From contig NC_044277.2 in NCBI RefSeq assembly GCF_004027225.2, forward strand, positions 96,717,552 to 96,781,551: a DNA stretch of 64,000 nucleotides, written 5' to 3'. The notes under the pieces are model-generated. The model had not been told where the DNA came from. It ran no database searches and saw only the letters and a list, made by a program, of their open reading frames with translations. Below, one piece after another: positions 48,601 through 61,780 of the stretch (its first letter is position 1; each line of letters starts with the position of its first letter). The position numbers and the translations under genes are program-made. This DNA comes from Strigops habroptila. Lineage: Eukaryota > Chordata > Aves > Psittaciformes > Psittacidae.

Positions 48601-51600
48601 AGATACACTAAGGATGGGGTAAGTATGGGGAGTGTGCATGGGTTGTATGGAGATTTCTTGTATCCCTGCCTTGTTTGGGAGTGTAAGGCTTTTGGCTAAG
48701 CTTTCTGATCAGGCTGCAGCATGTATGACTAGTGGATCAAACTTCTTGGCAGCGTTAATGCTTATTCTTCTGAGGACAGAGCATTAGAGGTGGAGCATGG
48801 AGGTTCTGGGTAGTAGTGGAAAAGCATAATATGTGTCATTATTTTTGTGTTTTGCAGCCATGGATCTATAATAATCTGGAGTTTGGGATTGACCTGGATA
48901 CCCGTGTAGCTCTTGTTGGACCCAATGGAGCCGGAAAGTCAACACTGCTGAAACTGCTCACAGGAGAGGTATGCTCCCTACATTGTTTACCCTGTTCTGG
49001 ACCTTGATTCTTGGGGTAGTCTTCAATGAAGCTGCATTTATTTGCCAGAGCACTCCAGTCAGGCCTTGGAAGTTCTAAGATCTTGCTGCAGTATCTCACA
49101 TTATCTGTGCGGGCTGCCTCCTCTGTGCCACAGTGGAGATGGCTGGATTCTGTGTTTCTGGCATTACAGCCAAAGGAGGGATTTCCTGGTGAAATGCTTT
49201 TATCTTCCTTTTCTAGCTGCTGCCCACAGATGGGATGATTCGCAAGCACTCACATGTGAAGATCGGTAGATACCACCAGGTATTTCCTACAGCAGCCACC
49301 AGGGTCATGAATTGCTGAGGAAAAAGCTGTCAGGAATGAGGAATTTTGTCCCTCTATTTCTGAGGCCTCTCCCACTGCTTCCCTTCTGCGCCTGGAGATG
49401 GGGAAGGAGCTGTTCCATTGGCTGAATGGGCTCTAGAGGCTTGCTGTGGTCCTTTCTGTTTAGCCTCTAAACTTTTGTGGGAGAGATGGTTGCGTTGTGC
49501 TTGGACAAGCCTGCTATTCTGAAGCAGGACTCCTGCTCCTGAAATGGAGATTCCTTTCATAATAGTTTGCACAGTGGCTATGCTGTGAGTGGGTTTATTG
49601 GCTCTTGTGTTCTGCTTAGCTGGTACCAGAGGGCTATAAGGGAGGGAAATACTTTTGGCCATGAAGTGGATGGCCTGCGTAGCCTGAAGCTGACTTTTCT
49701 TCTTCTGTCAGCACTTGCAAGAGCAGTTGGACTTAGACCTCTCGCCCCTGGAGTACATGCTGAAATGCTACCCAGAGATCAAAGAGAAGGAGGAGATGAG
49801 GAAAATCATTGGCAGATATGGTCTGACAGGGAAACAGCAGGTGAGTATGAGCGGTTGAAGTTTGCTTTTTGCTCATGAGGGAAGTAAAGCTGTGGCATTT
49901 TCTGTTGCTCTATTGATGTCTGACAGTGTGATGCAGTATGCAGCATAGCACACCACAGCATCAAAATGTTTCTTCTATCTCAGCTTTTGAAACTGGAGTT
50001 AAAAATAACTCATGGCTCATACGAACTTCCTTCACATTGCAGCAATATGTGGGTTGGAATGGGTGACCTACTCAGAATCCAGGTGAAGGGAAGACAAGTT
50101 GTGACACGGACCTAGACTCAAGCATATTTTAATTGTAACTTGAACTAGTTTGTTTCTTATTGCTGAGATGAATACTAGGCAGAAATGCTAGAACTGGGAG
50201 TTTTCAACTGGGAGTGGGGACCACTTTGCTCAGAGAGGGTAAGATCACCAGTGGTGCTCTAAGTCTAAACATGACATGCTCCTGTATGTCATGCATCACA
50301 TGTATGATGGGAGTTGTCCTCATCACTGCAATTCAGCATCGATTTTTACATTGTTCTCCATTTTTCACTCCACAAGTTGAGAGTAGTTTTATGGTTGTGT
50401 CAGTATGCAATGAACACTAGTCAGGCCTCAATTAACTACCCTTTGGAACCTTTACCACAAGCTGGGTCTTGCAATGGACACTTCTCAGAAGTTTCTGGAA
50501 TTCCATTGTTCTGCTGGTGAGAGAAGCTTAGTCTAGGTGTAAAACTTTGTCCTGTTGTGTCATGTAGCTGCTAGAAACACAGTGAGATCTGAGTATCTTG
50601 TGGTCAGGGTGGTAATCTGTAAGCTTTCCTGCAGAGCTGCAAACAGTGTCTGTGTTTGTTAGGTGAGCCCCATTAGGAACCTCTCTGATGGGCAGAAGTG
50701 TCGTGTGTGCTTTGCGTGGCTGGCCTGGCAGAATCCTCACATGCTTTTCCTGGATGAGCCCACCAACCACTTGGACATAGAAACAATAGATGCTCTGGCA
50801 GATGCTATCAATGACTTTGAAGGAGGAATGATGCTCGTCAGCCATGACTTCAGACTCATCCAACAGGTAAGAAGTAGTGAATTTTGTCAGAGCACCTTTC
50901 TAACATTCTAAGTAATTAAACCAGGTGTTTTCAACTGACTGGCTCTTACTCATCCCAGGAAGATGTGTGAGTGAAAAAAATCTCTGGACATGATTCCCTT
51001 GCCGTGTTCCTGTAAAATAGTTGCTCAGCTAGCCTAGGAACACGTTAGGTACTGGAAAAACAAAATGAGGCAAAAAAACCCCAACAAAACCCTAGAAGTA
51101 AAGAATAAGTTAAACAGCGATAATGACACACTGTGGAGGCCTTACCTAGATGTTCTTAAATGATACTGGAGTAGTTCTAGCACAGTTTTTTGTCACTCAG
51201 TCTGCACAGGCAAAGGAAATTGCACATACACACAAATGTCAAGTGCTGATTTATCAGCTATAGCTTTGTCTGTAATTTCAGGTATAATTTTGTTTTTCAG
51301 TGTGTTACATCCAGTTCAGGTCAAGAACTACTTTTTTTTTTTTTCTTTATCAATTCCCAATTTAGCGGGAAAGGCTTTTCTCCTCAGTCCATGAACAAAA
51401 AAAGAAATGTTGAGGGGTCAAGGATTTTTAGTCCTAGAATCTTGTATAAATTATGCAGAAAACACCAGGTAAGATATTTCACTCCAGGTATTTTTCTTTG
51501 GTAGTTGAAGTGTGAAAGTGTTTAAACTCTTTTCTTACCAGGCTTCAGAGAGTAGATTTTGGATAATTTTATAACTTTGCTAAAATTATTAAATGCTGCA

Positions 51601-51776
51601 CTCTAAACCTCTCCTCCTGCTTGTGTGCTTGCTTTCAGGTTGCACAGGAGATCTGGGTCTGTGAGAAGCAGACAATCACAAAGTGGCAAGGCGACATCCT
51701 CGCCTACAAGGAACATCTCAAGTCAAAGCTGGTGGGTGAAGATCCTCAGCTCACCAAAAAGACCCACAACATGTGA
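42421..51776 (+). CDS. ABCF2: ATP-binding cassette protein ABCF2, fourteen coding exons, 623 aa
   Basis: Coding exons: 42421-42574, 44681-44893, 45816-45998, 46324-46495, 46643-46738, 47354-47456, 47541-47636, 47744-47863, 48529-48618, 48858-48968, 49217-49279, 49712-49840, 50663-50866, 51639-51776. Every border is GT/AG and the phases join into 623 aa, the usual family length. The lysine-rich N-terminus ([20 protein letters not shown]) is typical of ABCF2. Two nucleotide-binding domains are complete: Walker A GLNGIGKS (118-125), signature FSGGW (229-233) and Walker [12 protein letters not shown] (250-260); then GPNGAGKS (430-437), LSDGQ (517-521) and [11 protein letters not shown] (538-548). 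There are no membrane segments, so it is a soluble ABC-F ATPase. This family acts at ribosomes or in stress signalling rather than in transport; human ABCF2 has no firmly settled function. It starts divergently from CHPF2 and is followed in tandem by the H2B variant. Confidence 0.98.
43470..43800. promoter_or_regulatory. second CpG-rich block inside ABCF2 intron 1, promoter-like
   Basis: A distinct CpG-dense patch about 1.1 kb downstream of ABCF2 exon 1. It has a direct CCAAT (43631-43635), an inverted CCAAT (ATTGG, 43675-43679) and between them ATCTGCAT (43656-43663), one base off the octamer ATTTGCAT. This spacing looks like a proximal promoter and could drive an alternative ABCF2 first exon or an intronic transcript. 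No coding exon is recognised. Confidence 0.5.
47932..48066 (+). mobile_element. CR1 LINE, very short 3'-end fragment in ABCF2 intron 8
   Basis: About 135 bp: 'ttggatgtggcttcgagcaacctggtctagtggaaggtgtccctgccc' through 'cccttccagcccaaaccattctatgattctatgag'. Same strand as the host gene. It lies wholly between exons ending at 47863 and starting at 48529, so splicing is not obviously affected. Confidence 0.95.
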
Positions 51777-52232
51777 GCTCTAGAGCAGTCGGTCAGGTGC
51801 TCACTGTGGAGACTGACAGTGGCCAATGTGACTCGCCCATCTGCCGACTGGAATGGGACTCTGCTGCTATCTCTGGCTGTGTTCTAGGATTGCTGCAATA
51901 CTGCTTCCCCTTGACTTGCCTTGCACCTCTGTATCTGGACAGATCTCTTGTCTCCTGATCTGGCTACGTTTGGGCAACCGTTTCCATATTTAGATGATGT
52001 CCCATCTGAGCCGGGCCTTGGAATCTAATGGTCTGGGGTCATGGCAGTGGCAGTTAGGGTGTCTGAGCTGCAGTGATACAGAAGTGGAGACCCCAGCCCA
52101 GCTTCTCCCGCCTCTTCCTTCGCAATTTCTGCTTCAGTTTAGATACTTCACTTCAAACTCCTCTGGCCTTGGTTTGTTTTTAACTATTATTTAACAGTGT
52201 AATTAACAGATCTGCCTGAGAATCCACTGGTC

Positions 52233-52238
52233 AATAAA
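52233..52238 (+). terminator. ABCF2: poly(A) signal of ABCF2
   Basis: AATAAA 457 bases after the ABCF2 stop codon, followed by T-rich sequence ('actcttttcttgtcttgc'). It implies a 3' UTR of about 480 nt. Confidence 0.8.
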
Positions 52239-54490
52239 GAGGGAAGAACACTCTTTTCTTGTCTTGCTAGCCAAAGTAGTTATTGGGGCATGCTGGGGCA
52301 AATCAGCTAGTGCTGAGTTTTAAGTGAGGATGCAGAGCCCTGTCTTCTGGGGTGAAGGTACTACCAAAGTTATGACCAGAACTTGTGGGATATATGAAGT
52401 GGTTAGTACTGAGCTCTGGAGGTACAGAGCAGGGACTAGGATCCTTACACCTAGGACACCTCTGCTAATCCAGAGTAAACACTGTATTTTCGAGTTCGTG
52501 ACAGAAGGGGGAGCAAGCTACACATGCTGTGTTGACCAATACAACTTCAAAAGGTTCTGAAGATTGGATGTTAGAGACGGAATTTAGATCTATAAAATAC
52601 CAGTGTGTGTTGTCTACAGCAGAATGGCTTAGGTGTGTGCTTTTTCCTTCACCTTGAATTGTATGGGTTGAATAATAAGACTCAATAATTTAGCATTTTT
52701 GCACTATGAAGTAGTTATTTGTTCCCTGCAGGTATAACTAAACAAGTCTAATCAACTAAAGTTAGTTTAACATTTATTTTTGTTCTTAACAACAAATTTT
52801 TAGAAAAGTTTTAAACCTTACCCTCTGGCATAGAAGCTTGAATAAAATACATTTTTCATGTATTATTAAAACAAACATACTAAAGAAAAAGGTAACAATC
52901 CAAATCCTATAAAAATCCTATGATTGTGAGCTATCATTTTAATTACTTCTGAGACATGAGAATGGCTGTGTACTGCTTACGTAAAAGGCTCATGTAGCCC
53001 CGTAACCTGTTCCACCAGTACATGCTGACAGGCAAATTGAAGAATAGGACAAATATGGAGTAATTGTACTCACTCTCTTGCAGTACTTTCTCAGATGCCA
53101 ACCATCCGGGGTCTGACTTTTTGAGTAAAGCATTTCCTTGGGTTTTTTTTCCAAATGAACCATCCAAGTTGTGACTATTGCTATAGAAGCATGCTGCATA
53201 TCATCCACAGGACAAATGTCACAGTGGGACCTGCTTCCAGTAGGCAATGCAGAACATTCAGGTTTTTCAGTGGTTTTAGCAATGATCTGAGGAGGGGGGG
53301 AAGTTTTGTTTTGGTTTTTTTTTTTTTTGAGAAAATAATGCAGATTAGTATAAATGCTGTTCAAGTTCTGCAGAAAAGTCTCGATTGCATTGGAAAGTTT
53401 CAACAGTGTAGTACTCGGAAGTTAACAGACAGTGAAGAGTAAAAGCAACCCACACATAAGTAATTACTGTAAAGGCTGATTGGTGTCACAAAAGTTGAAA
53501 CAAGAATAGATGAATGCATGTCTTTGTTCTGCTCACTAGGTTTTAGAAAGATATTGGTGCCTTGGAAAGGGTTGCAAAGTAGCTATGAGAATGGTGAGGT
53601 CAGGAAGTCCTGCCTGAGGCTAGAGCTGTTCATTCTGCTCTTCCTGATTCTGGGCAAACATTTGGCAACAACTCTGATCTCTCCATTTCAGATTTGTGTA
53701 ATTGAGAGCCATGGTGGCAATAATAAATCTAGGGATAGTAAATCCTGAGAAGGGCATGGGAACATTGGGATGACAGCCAGCATGATGGACAGTAGTTAGA
53801 GAATTTTTCTAGCTGTGTTAAGCTGCCTGCTGCTGCAAAATGAGAGGAATTTCTCAGTTGCAGACAGGGCTCTGATTTAGCAAACAAGGACCACAGGAAC
53901 ATGTTCAAAGCAAAAGTAGCTGTAACTGCACTAGAGATCACAATAGGCTAAGACTTATAAAATGGAGTATATATACATACATGCCGTATCACTCTGGTAT
54001 TTCAGACTTGGTTTAAACCTGTTCTATGGTGATGGTTTGTTAGACTGCACTGAAGCAGCTGTGGCAGGTATATGGCCTGGAGTACTGATCTCTGTGAGAG
54101 AGACAGCCACTAGCTGGGCAGTGGCATTTTGAACTGTTTCAGCTAGGGCTTTTCTGTTCGTGTACAAAAGCAAAACTCTATCTAGGTAAATTATGAGAAT
54201 TGCTCCTTAGCTGCTAGGATGGTCATTTCTGTGAAAGAAGTGGCCTAGAGCCTCTACAACGTTACTCTTGCTTGTAGTCTAAAAGTAACACAGCCACAGC
54301 CAGAAGTGGCAGATATTAGATCAAGTGCAAGGTTGTGGGATTCCCTTGTCTTTGTGTTGTGAGTCGATCCGTAAAGTACAAAAATAGCACAAGGATGAGT
54401 CAAGACAAGCACACAGCTTCCTGACTGGACAGCCTCTACCACATGCAGTCTAGGGAAGCAGATGGTAATTCCCCAATCTGGGAGTACAGA

Positions 54491-54750
54491 TTTCATAGAA
54501 TCATAGAACAGCAGGTTGGAAGGAACCTCAAGGATCAGCTGGTCCTTTCTAGGCAGAGCATTACCTAGACTACATGTCCCAGCACCCTGTCCTGCTGAGT
54601 CTTAAATGTGTCCAGTGTTGGGGAATCCACCACTTCCCTGGATTTGACCATACTGCTCAGTGGATGAGCCTCTGCCTTTGCTATGCAATGGCTCCTTGTG
54701 CTTAATGCTGAGTGACCAGCCACTGCTCCTTGTCCACCAAAGGGCTTTCT
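54491..54750 (-). mobile_element. CR1 LINE, 3'-end fragment (minus strand)
   Basis: On the plus strand it begins with the inverted tail 'catagaatcatagaacagcaggttggaaggaacctcaaggatca', then 'tgtcccagcaccctgtcctgctgagtcttaaatgtgtccagtgttggggaatccaccacttcc'. The minus-strand translation contains a KSREVVDSPTLDTFKTQQDR-like piece, typical of the CR1 3' coding end. The 5' limit is uncertain. Confidence 0.85.
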
Positions 54751-55509
54751 TCTAACTAAAGATTTTGTCAAAAAAACAAGCTGTGTGCATTTTGGTGGTG
54801 TCAAACGCAGCGGTAGCTGTGGAGAGGTACAAGAGCTAACAGCTCCTTTAGCATAAAAGAGCCTTTGTGTGCTATGACCAGTAGAAAAGGTGAAACAGCT
54901 CCAGTGGCAGTGAACAATCTCCACAATACAAAGATCTCAGCTATTTACAGCTCTGAAATTGGTGTGTGAAATGTACATCAGAGGGAGAAGCCCTGTACTG
55001 GTCCTTGTCAATGCATGGCCTCTTAGAAAATGCAAGTAGTGATTTTGCCTGCTCCTTGCTCTCACTGAGTCACTGCTGTTCCCGGAAGGATCCTACTACC
55101 TCATATCTTCAATGCCCAAACCCATTCTCTGTCATGAATGCACTGATGTGACCATTCCAGCGTGTCCCACCTGGTCACTAATTTTTCAGTTCTTACGTAC
55201 AAGAAGCCCTTCTGCGATACTTAGACCCTGCTTGTCACTGTGATGTTCATTTGCACCAAGGGTAGGTGACCAGGTGCCTTCCCATGAGAACAGGCCTAGA
55301 ATAAGACTGAATTCAGTGAAACACTATTGTCTCCACAAGCACTGGCACAGTGACTGATAAGTCTCCCAAACTCAGTCCCTGGAAGATGTGATTTGCTAAG
55401 AACATGCCAGTACAATGTATGCCCTGAGCAGGGGACAGTGTGGATGGCAGCACAGAGATACCAGTGTCCCCTCCCTCAAAGGTACATTTTGTATCTCAAA
55501 GGTATCTGA

Positions 55510-55532
55510 GGTAATACCTCAAAGGTATTACC
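55510..55532. repeat. perfect 9-bp hairpin within short direct repeats
   Basis: GGTAATACC (55510-55518), spacer TCAAA, GGTATTACC (55524-55532). The element CTCAAAGGTA is also repeated three times within about 55475-55528, so the hairpin probably arose from local repeat expansion. Confidence 0.8.
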
Positions 55533-56251
55533 CTTTTATGAAACACCTGATGTGATGCCTGCCCAGAGAAAGGCTTCCTTTTCTATCTGAAGGACAGGAA
55601 ACTTTCTATTTTGTTCACTTCTCTACTGTGTTTGCTGCACATGGTTTTTTTTCCTGGCTTAATTCCTGCATCATAATTACCAACACTGGTGCGATCACTG
55701 ATTTCCAAGATCAAATACATATTCAGGATGTTCACCCTCCCACTGTCTGCCTTCCATCCTTCGAGGCCCTGTTATATGTAGCAGGCAGGAATCCCAGGAG
55801 CAGGCTAGCTGAGATACTGGGAGGAATACTGGCTATTGGGGTGTTCATAGTTCAGTCACTAGACTGATAATCCCTCCAATTACTGAGTCTCCACTGGTCA
55901 TATTATCTGTTACATAGCACAGAAGAGGTTCCACCCATTTGATTCTGGAAGCAGTACTCCAGTTTACACCCCCTACCAAAGCAGGAAGGCTCCTTTCACC
56001 AAAACGTTGGAATAGCTTTCCTCTGGCACTTCTGCCTCATGTGAACGAGATGCTATCGCTCTTGCCCACCTCTTTGCCCATGTTACCCTCAGGCTTTTTC
56101 TCAGGTCTGAAAGTTTGAGTAAGTTGCTTCCAAGATTCTCTCACACTAGCTGCCCTTCATTTAGTGCAAACTGGAATCATCAGTCACAGGTGTGTGTTTG
56201 TTCTGCTCCTTGGGAGTGCACTTGAGGCAGGTGAGGTACTGCTGCCTTTAG

Positions 56252-56258
56252 TATATAA
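56252..56258 (+). promoter_or_regulatory. TATA box of the H2B variant gene
   Basis: TATATAA 64 bases before the ATG; transcription would then start at about 56280. An E-box-like CAGGTG lies upstream at about 56229-56234. No octamer or CCAAT element of the replication-dependent H2B type is obvious close by. The surroundings are not a strong CpG island, suggesting tissue-restricted rather than housekeeping expression. Confidence 0.65.
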
Positions 56259-56280
56259 CCAGCCCCGTGGCACCTACTGG

Positions 56281-56310
56281 TTGCTCTGTTAGAGCTTGCT
56301 CTGTTAGAGG
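56281..56310 (+). repeat. 15-bp tandem duplication just upstream of the H2B ATG
   Basis: TTGCTCTGTTAGAGC at 56281-56295, followed immediately by TTGCTCTGTTAGAGG at 56296-56310. The pair ends 5 bases before the ATG at 56316 and would make up most of the 5' UTR if transcription starts about 30 bases after the TATA box. Confidence 0.85.
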
Positions 56311-56315
56311 CTGAG

Positions 56316-57337
<1,022 letters not shown>

Positions 57338-57350
57338 CTGGCCAAGCCCC

Positions 57351-57356
57351 AATAAA
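57351..57356 (+). terminator. poly(A) signal of the H2B variant gene
   Basis: AATAAA only 13 bases after the stop codon. Replication-dependent histone genes instead end in a conserved stem-loop and a purine-rich downstream element; neither is visible between the stop and about 57420. The 3' UTR is extremely short (about 30-40 nt). Confidence 0.85.
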
Positions 57357-57399
57357 GTCCCACTGCATGATCATGTCCTGCCTGTCATGGTGCTGCTGG

Positions 57400-58881
57400 G
57401 AAGGGAGGAAGGGGGAGGAGAAGGGGGTGGGTGTTCACCATCACCATGGATGGGGCTGGCAGATGCTAGTGGGGGCCCAAGGAGCTGGGCCAGAGCTTTC
57501 AGTGGGGTGGGAGGTTGGAAGGGATCCTGCCTATTGCCCTCTCCCGCAGCTGTTCCCTTTGACGTGTGGCAGTGGTTTGGGGGTCCTGGTTGCAACTGCC
57601 ACTGCAGGCACTGGGAGAAGGAGGGACAGCTCTACTTGCAGGAGTGTCTGCGGTTGTCCAGCCTGGGTAAGGAGTGAGCAGAGCTGGGAGCAACCATTGG
57701 TGAGAAGAAGCTTGGCTGCAAGTTCTTCAGGTGCTGGTTGGGTGTTTCCTAAAGTGGGAGTGGGCAGATTGCTAATCCAAATTTAGGAGCAGGAAGGATC
57801 CAAGTGTTGGAAAAGGTGAAGTGTGCTCTTGGCATGCTGCTGGCCACTGCAAGGACTTTTAGCCTGGGATCTAGCCCACCTAAAGGTGTGTGGGACCGGT
57901 TTAACTAGCGATCCTAGAAAGAGGATTGAGCACAAACCTGTCCTAGTTTATCGCAGGCTAAATCACCTTTCACATGCTCCTCTTTAAGGAAGTTACAGGG
58001 GAGACTCAGTGTACGGAGTGCATGTTGGAAGCTTGATACAAACTGCTGAAGTTGCTGTGGCACCTGAATATTCTGTGTTTTCCCAGTACAACCTCTTGCA
58101 GCTCAACTGAGTTATCTGTAGTCTTGCCCCTTTACAATGAATAAAGATTATCTAGCCACTGGACTTTGAAGTCAGTTGCCAGTAAGGTCTTGTCCTCATT
58201 ATAAGCATGGTGAGCAGATGGAAAAATCGCGCTTCAAAGGAGGAAAACTGTAAGTAAAGTTTTCTGTCAAATTAGTTTCAAGAAGGTGGGGCAAAATAAA
58301 ATGTTAAGTTTTCTAAAACTTTTTCAGATGTTTATAGAATTGGGACCTGGTGATGAAGGAAGCTCGAAGTTGAACTGAGAATCAAACTTGTCTCAGAGAA
58401 AGCTGCAAGTGGGATGTTAGAGGGTGGTGTAAAAAAGATGTAGCATAGATAAGTGGAAAATACCTGCTGGCTATAGGCTATATGCCTCCTTTATGGAGGT
58501 TAAAAGTATCTGTAGGTAGGAGAGAAATTATTACAAGTTTCTACACATAAAGAACAACAACAACGACAATCTCGGCATGCCAAAGTATGCAGTGAGTACA
58601 GAAATACCATCTGTTTCTGATCAAGTTTTTTCTATTTGATTAAAAAAGTATTATTAAATCAAAAAAGCTACTACCTTGTTCATTTGCGGGTAAGAAAAAG
58701 TTGTTGAATAGCAGCTAGATGGGACATCTGCTTCAAGGTCAGTATGTCCATAACTTTTACCTGAGTTTTGAAGAAATGCGCTGGAGTTCTCTGGTCTGCT
58801 GGCACGAATTTAAAAATTAATTAATTAAATAAATAAACAAACACCCCATGGCCAGACACCCCACCCCCCACCCCCACCCCA

Positions 58882-58913
<32 letters not shown>

Positions 58914-60840
58914 GGAAAAAAAGAAAATCCAAAACCAAACCTGGAGTAGCAGGAAAGGATCAGAAAAGGAATGTATTTCACCCTGGGAGATGAGGATAGC
59001 ACTGTTAGGTGTGGGCCAGTTAGTCTAGAATTAATTCCAGGTAAAATAAAGGAAAGCCTTCTCTAAGACTTGCTTGATAATAAATTAAGGGGTTGGAGCA
59101 TAAGAAATGGAAGTGGTTTATGTACAGTTTATTTTACCAAATCACAGACTTGTCAGTTATAATTTTTAGAAAGATTCACTTCAGTTTTAATTGGCTCCAT
59201 ATACCAACTATGGAGCACCCAATAGCAGGTTGATTTCTCTGAGCTATCCAGTTCTCAGCAAGTTGTTAACGGAGATCCTAAATGGAGACTTTCTGTCTTG
59301 TGAAGCCCTGTAGGAGTTGGTATTCAGACTTAATGCAACTAAAAAAGCAAAACCTCCTGTTGGCTATTTGCAAATAAATGTATAAAAACACAGATCGTGC
59401 CTTTAATCTTTGCATCATAAACTATAAGGCAGTTTGAACTGTGACCATCTGGATTGTTTGGTAGGACTGGATGAACAGTTGCTGTTTGAAAACAACAAAA
59501 TATAACAAAGAGCAGAGATTACAGGGAATACTTGTGTAAAGCTAGGGTCATTCTGGGAAGCAGGATGGGTTCCTCCACAGTTCTCCAAACTCCTTATTTC
59601 AGTTTTCAGGTTCCTGATTGCTAAAGGCTTATGTTGCCTTTGAGTTTCCTGCTGTTCCTCCTCAAGTGCTCCCTTCCTGTGCTGGGCCTCTTTGCACCAG
59701 CCCAGGTTATCATCATGCTGTTTACCAGTTTCTACCAGTCAGAGCTGAGACTAACTCACTCTGTGACAGTGGGGCGCAGTTAGCAATGGGTAGAGGGTTT
59801 TTCTTCTGTTTATAAAGTGTTTTCAAAGGTGTTTTGGTTCTTCTGATGGGTTCTGAAGGTTTTTCTTGTTTGTTTGCTTGGGTTTTTTACTTCCTGGTGA
59901 AAAATTTCTCCCTTTCAGGTAGGGGAAGAAGAAACAGTGCAAAAGGAGCTGAAGTGACAGAAGAAAAAAAAGGGTATTTTCTTTCTAGGACTTGTGGACA
60001 TCATCTCTTCTTGCTTCCAGTGGCTTTGAAGAGAGAACTTTGTCCTGCAGGGCTACAAACTGGGCTAGGATTGAGCATCCTGTGTTTTGCCTTGGGCCAT
60101 CATATTAATGACTGGTCCTGTCTGCTTTTCCTCAAGCTGGCTGGGAGCTTTCAGGTGCTTCCTACATGAGTGAGCCAAGGTCCTGAAGGGAGCACTAGCA
60201 GGTTCTGTCTGTCCATACATAGCCTCTGCAGCCCACGGAGCTGAACGAGTGCTGTGTCCAGGGTGATGGTGGAGGGCATGATCTTCCTGACTGCCCCATG
60301 AGTGCAGCACCTTCTTAGGGTGTGCACGGTTATCCCTGGGTTCCTGCATGGAGGTGCTGCCTTGACATCTGTGTCAAGTGAAGGAAAGATGTGCGCTATG
60401 TTCTTGCTGGAGATGTGGCAGAGGTCCTTTGCCAGCTCCAGGCTGGGAGTGGATGCCTAGTTCTAAGGTCTTCCAGTGGAAGCAAAAATTGGGGTTGGAG
60501 TGTCAGGAGGAACCAGAGTTGTGGTTGGTGACAGTATGAGGGATAGTGATGGACTTCACAAGGCTTGTGAGGTGATGCTGAGTTTCATGATCTATGGAGC
60601 TGTGACAGATGCTTGTTTCTGTCTGATTGGGGTCAGTCTGGCTCAGTAGCATGGGACAGACAAGATGTACATGCTACTCCTAGAGAGAGTGCAGGAGACA
60701 GCAGAACCAGGACTGAGCATATCACCTTCAGTCTCAGCCCTGCTGCTGTGGTGTGGTGCTGGCTGGGGGAGGGAGGGAAGAGCTTGTACTAGTGCTTCAT
60801 TCCTTCTGATTGTAGGACAGCATTGAAGAGTGCTCTTTTC
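57400..60840. other. intergenic stretch right of the H2B variant
   Basis: No exon recognised. GC-rich at first (to about 57900), then mixed. It holds the poly(C) tract at 58857-58904. AATAAA motifs at about 58139-58144 and elsewhere have no gene attached. Confidence 0.4.
58857..58904. repeat. C-rich microsatellite ending in a pure poly(C) run
   Basis: (CCCCCA)-like units from 58857 run into an uninterrupted C stretch of about 23 bases ending at 58904, followed by an A run. The opposite strand is poly(G), able to form G-quadruplexes. Long homopolymers of this kind are error-prone in sequencing, so the length is uncertain. Confidence 0.9.
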
Positions 60841-60847
60841 TTCATAG

Positions 60848-61107
60848 TGCCCTGCCTGCAAGTCAGAACTGGTCCTGAGCAGTGGTGGGAGCAGGATCGC
60901 GCCCAACAGGGCTGTATTTCTATTTCCTTTAGCCCTTGTGGCTGGTTGTGCTGTGGGGAGAAGCTGTGCAGCTGGTGCAGGTGGCAGAGTGGCCGTGTCA
61001 AGGCTGCCTGTGAGCCAGGTTCATGGGGAGACTCATCCAGATGTGGCATCAGGCCTGAGAAAGTCCAGGAACGGGACTGTGAGCAGGCTGCCGTTTGCAT
61101 CCAGAAG
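60848..61107 (+). other. exon-like block A, unassigned
   Basis: Preceded by a polypyrimidine tract plus AG (CTCTTTTCTTCATAG) and followed by GTGAGC. It is 260 bp and open in two frames. One starts with CPACKSELVL; the other is Cys/Trp-rich. I recognise no domain. It could be a non-coding RNA exon or chance. Confidence 0.25.
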
Positions 61108-61337
61108 GTGAGCAGTCCATCTACTTGCCCAGTCTATTCTATTGCTCCCTAGGCCACACTGTCTGAGTTTTCTTCCCCTTTCCAGCAGCACCCACATTTT
61201 CCTAGCTGTAAAATGTGCAGTTATGCTTTTTGTGGGACGGAGAATGCTCATGGAATAGCTTGGTACTGCAGTTCTGCTTCTGCCCTGAAGGTGGTTCTCT
61301 CTGACTACCTGATGCCCACTATATTTCCGCCGCACAG

Positions 61338-61422
61338 GCAGGATCCCGGTGCTGTCCAGCCCGAAGCAGGCTGCCTGTGGACCATGCAACTTCACTGCGT
61401 GGTACCCTGGCTCTCTTAGCAG
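61338..61422 (+). other. exon-like block B, unassigned
   Basis: 85 bp between a CCGCCGCACAG acceptor-like site and GTAACT. It joins in an open frame to the second frame of block A, but nothing in it is recognisable. Confidence 0.2.
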
Positions 61423-61708
61423 GTAACTGGCCGTCTGTGTGGATAAGGTGCTGATTTATGGTGAGATGAGCGGCTGTCTTCTGGAAGTGTCTGGTATTGT
61501 ATCTAGCACTGGATGAGCCCAGAAGGAGTAAGGCTTTAGTGGTGCAGGTGCTCGATTCTCCAACATTGTAATTTGTGCATCCTGCTTCATGTCCACCCCC
61601 CTCGTTTTTATTTTCCTCCCCTAAATGCTGGAAGAATAGAGTTGACGATTGGCCTAGTATTTGTCTTACAAAGTATTCCTCTTACTACATCCCTGCATTT
61701 CCTCACAG

Positions 61709-61780
61709 ATCTGGAAGGGCAGCCTGCCGCGCAGATACACCTAGCTTGAGAGGCAGAAGGAGATGGTTGCTCTTGGAATG
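61709..61780 (+). other. exon-like block C, unassigned
   Basis: 72 bp between CATTTCCTCACAG and a strong donor GTGAGT. Joining A-B-C in the A/B open frame meets a stop within C, so any protein would end here. A non-coding transcript is equally possible. Confidence 0.2.

Larger units (their letters stand above)
52260..56200. other. intergenic stretch between ABCF2 and the H2B variant
   Basis: About 4 kb with no coding exon I can support. It contains a minus-strand CR1 fragment (54491-54750), a T-run near 53317-53329 and a short perfect hairpin at 55510-55532. Confidence 0.5.
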
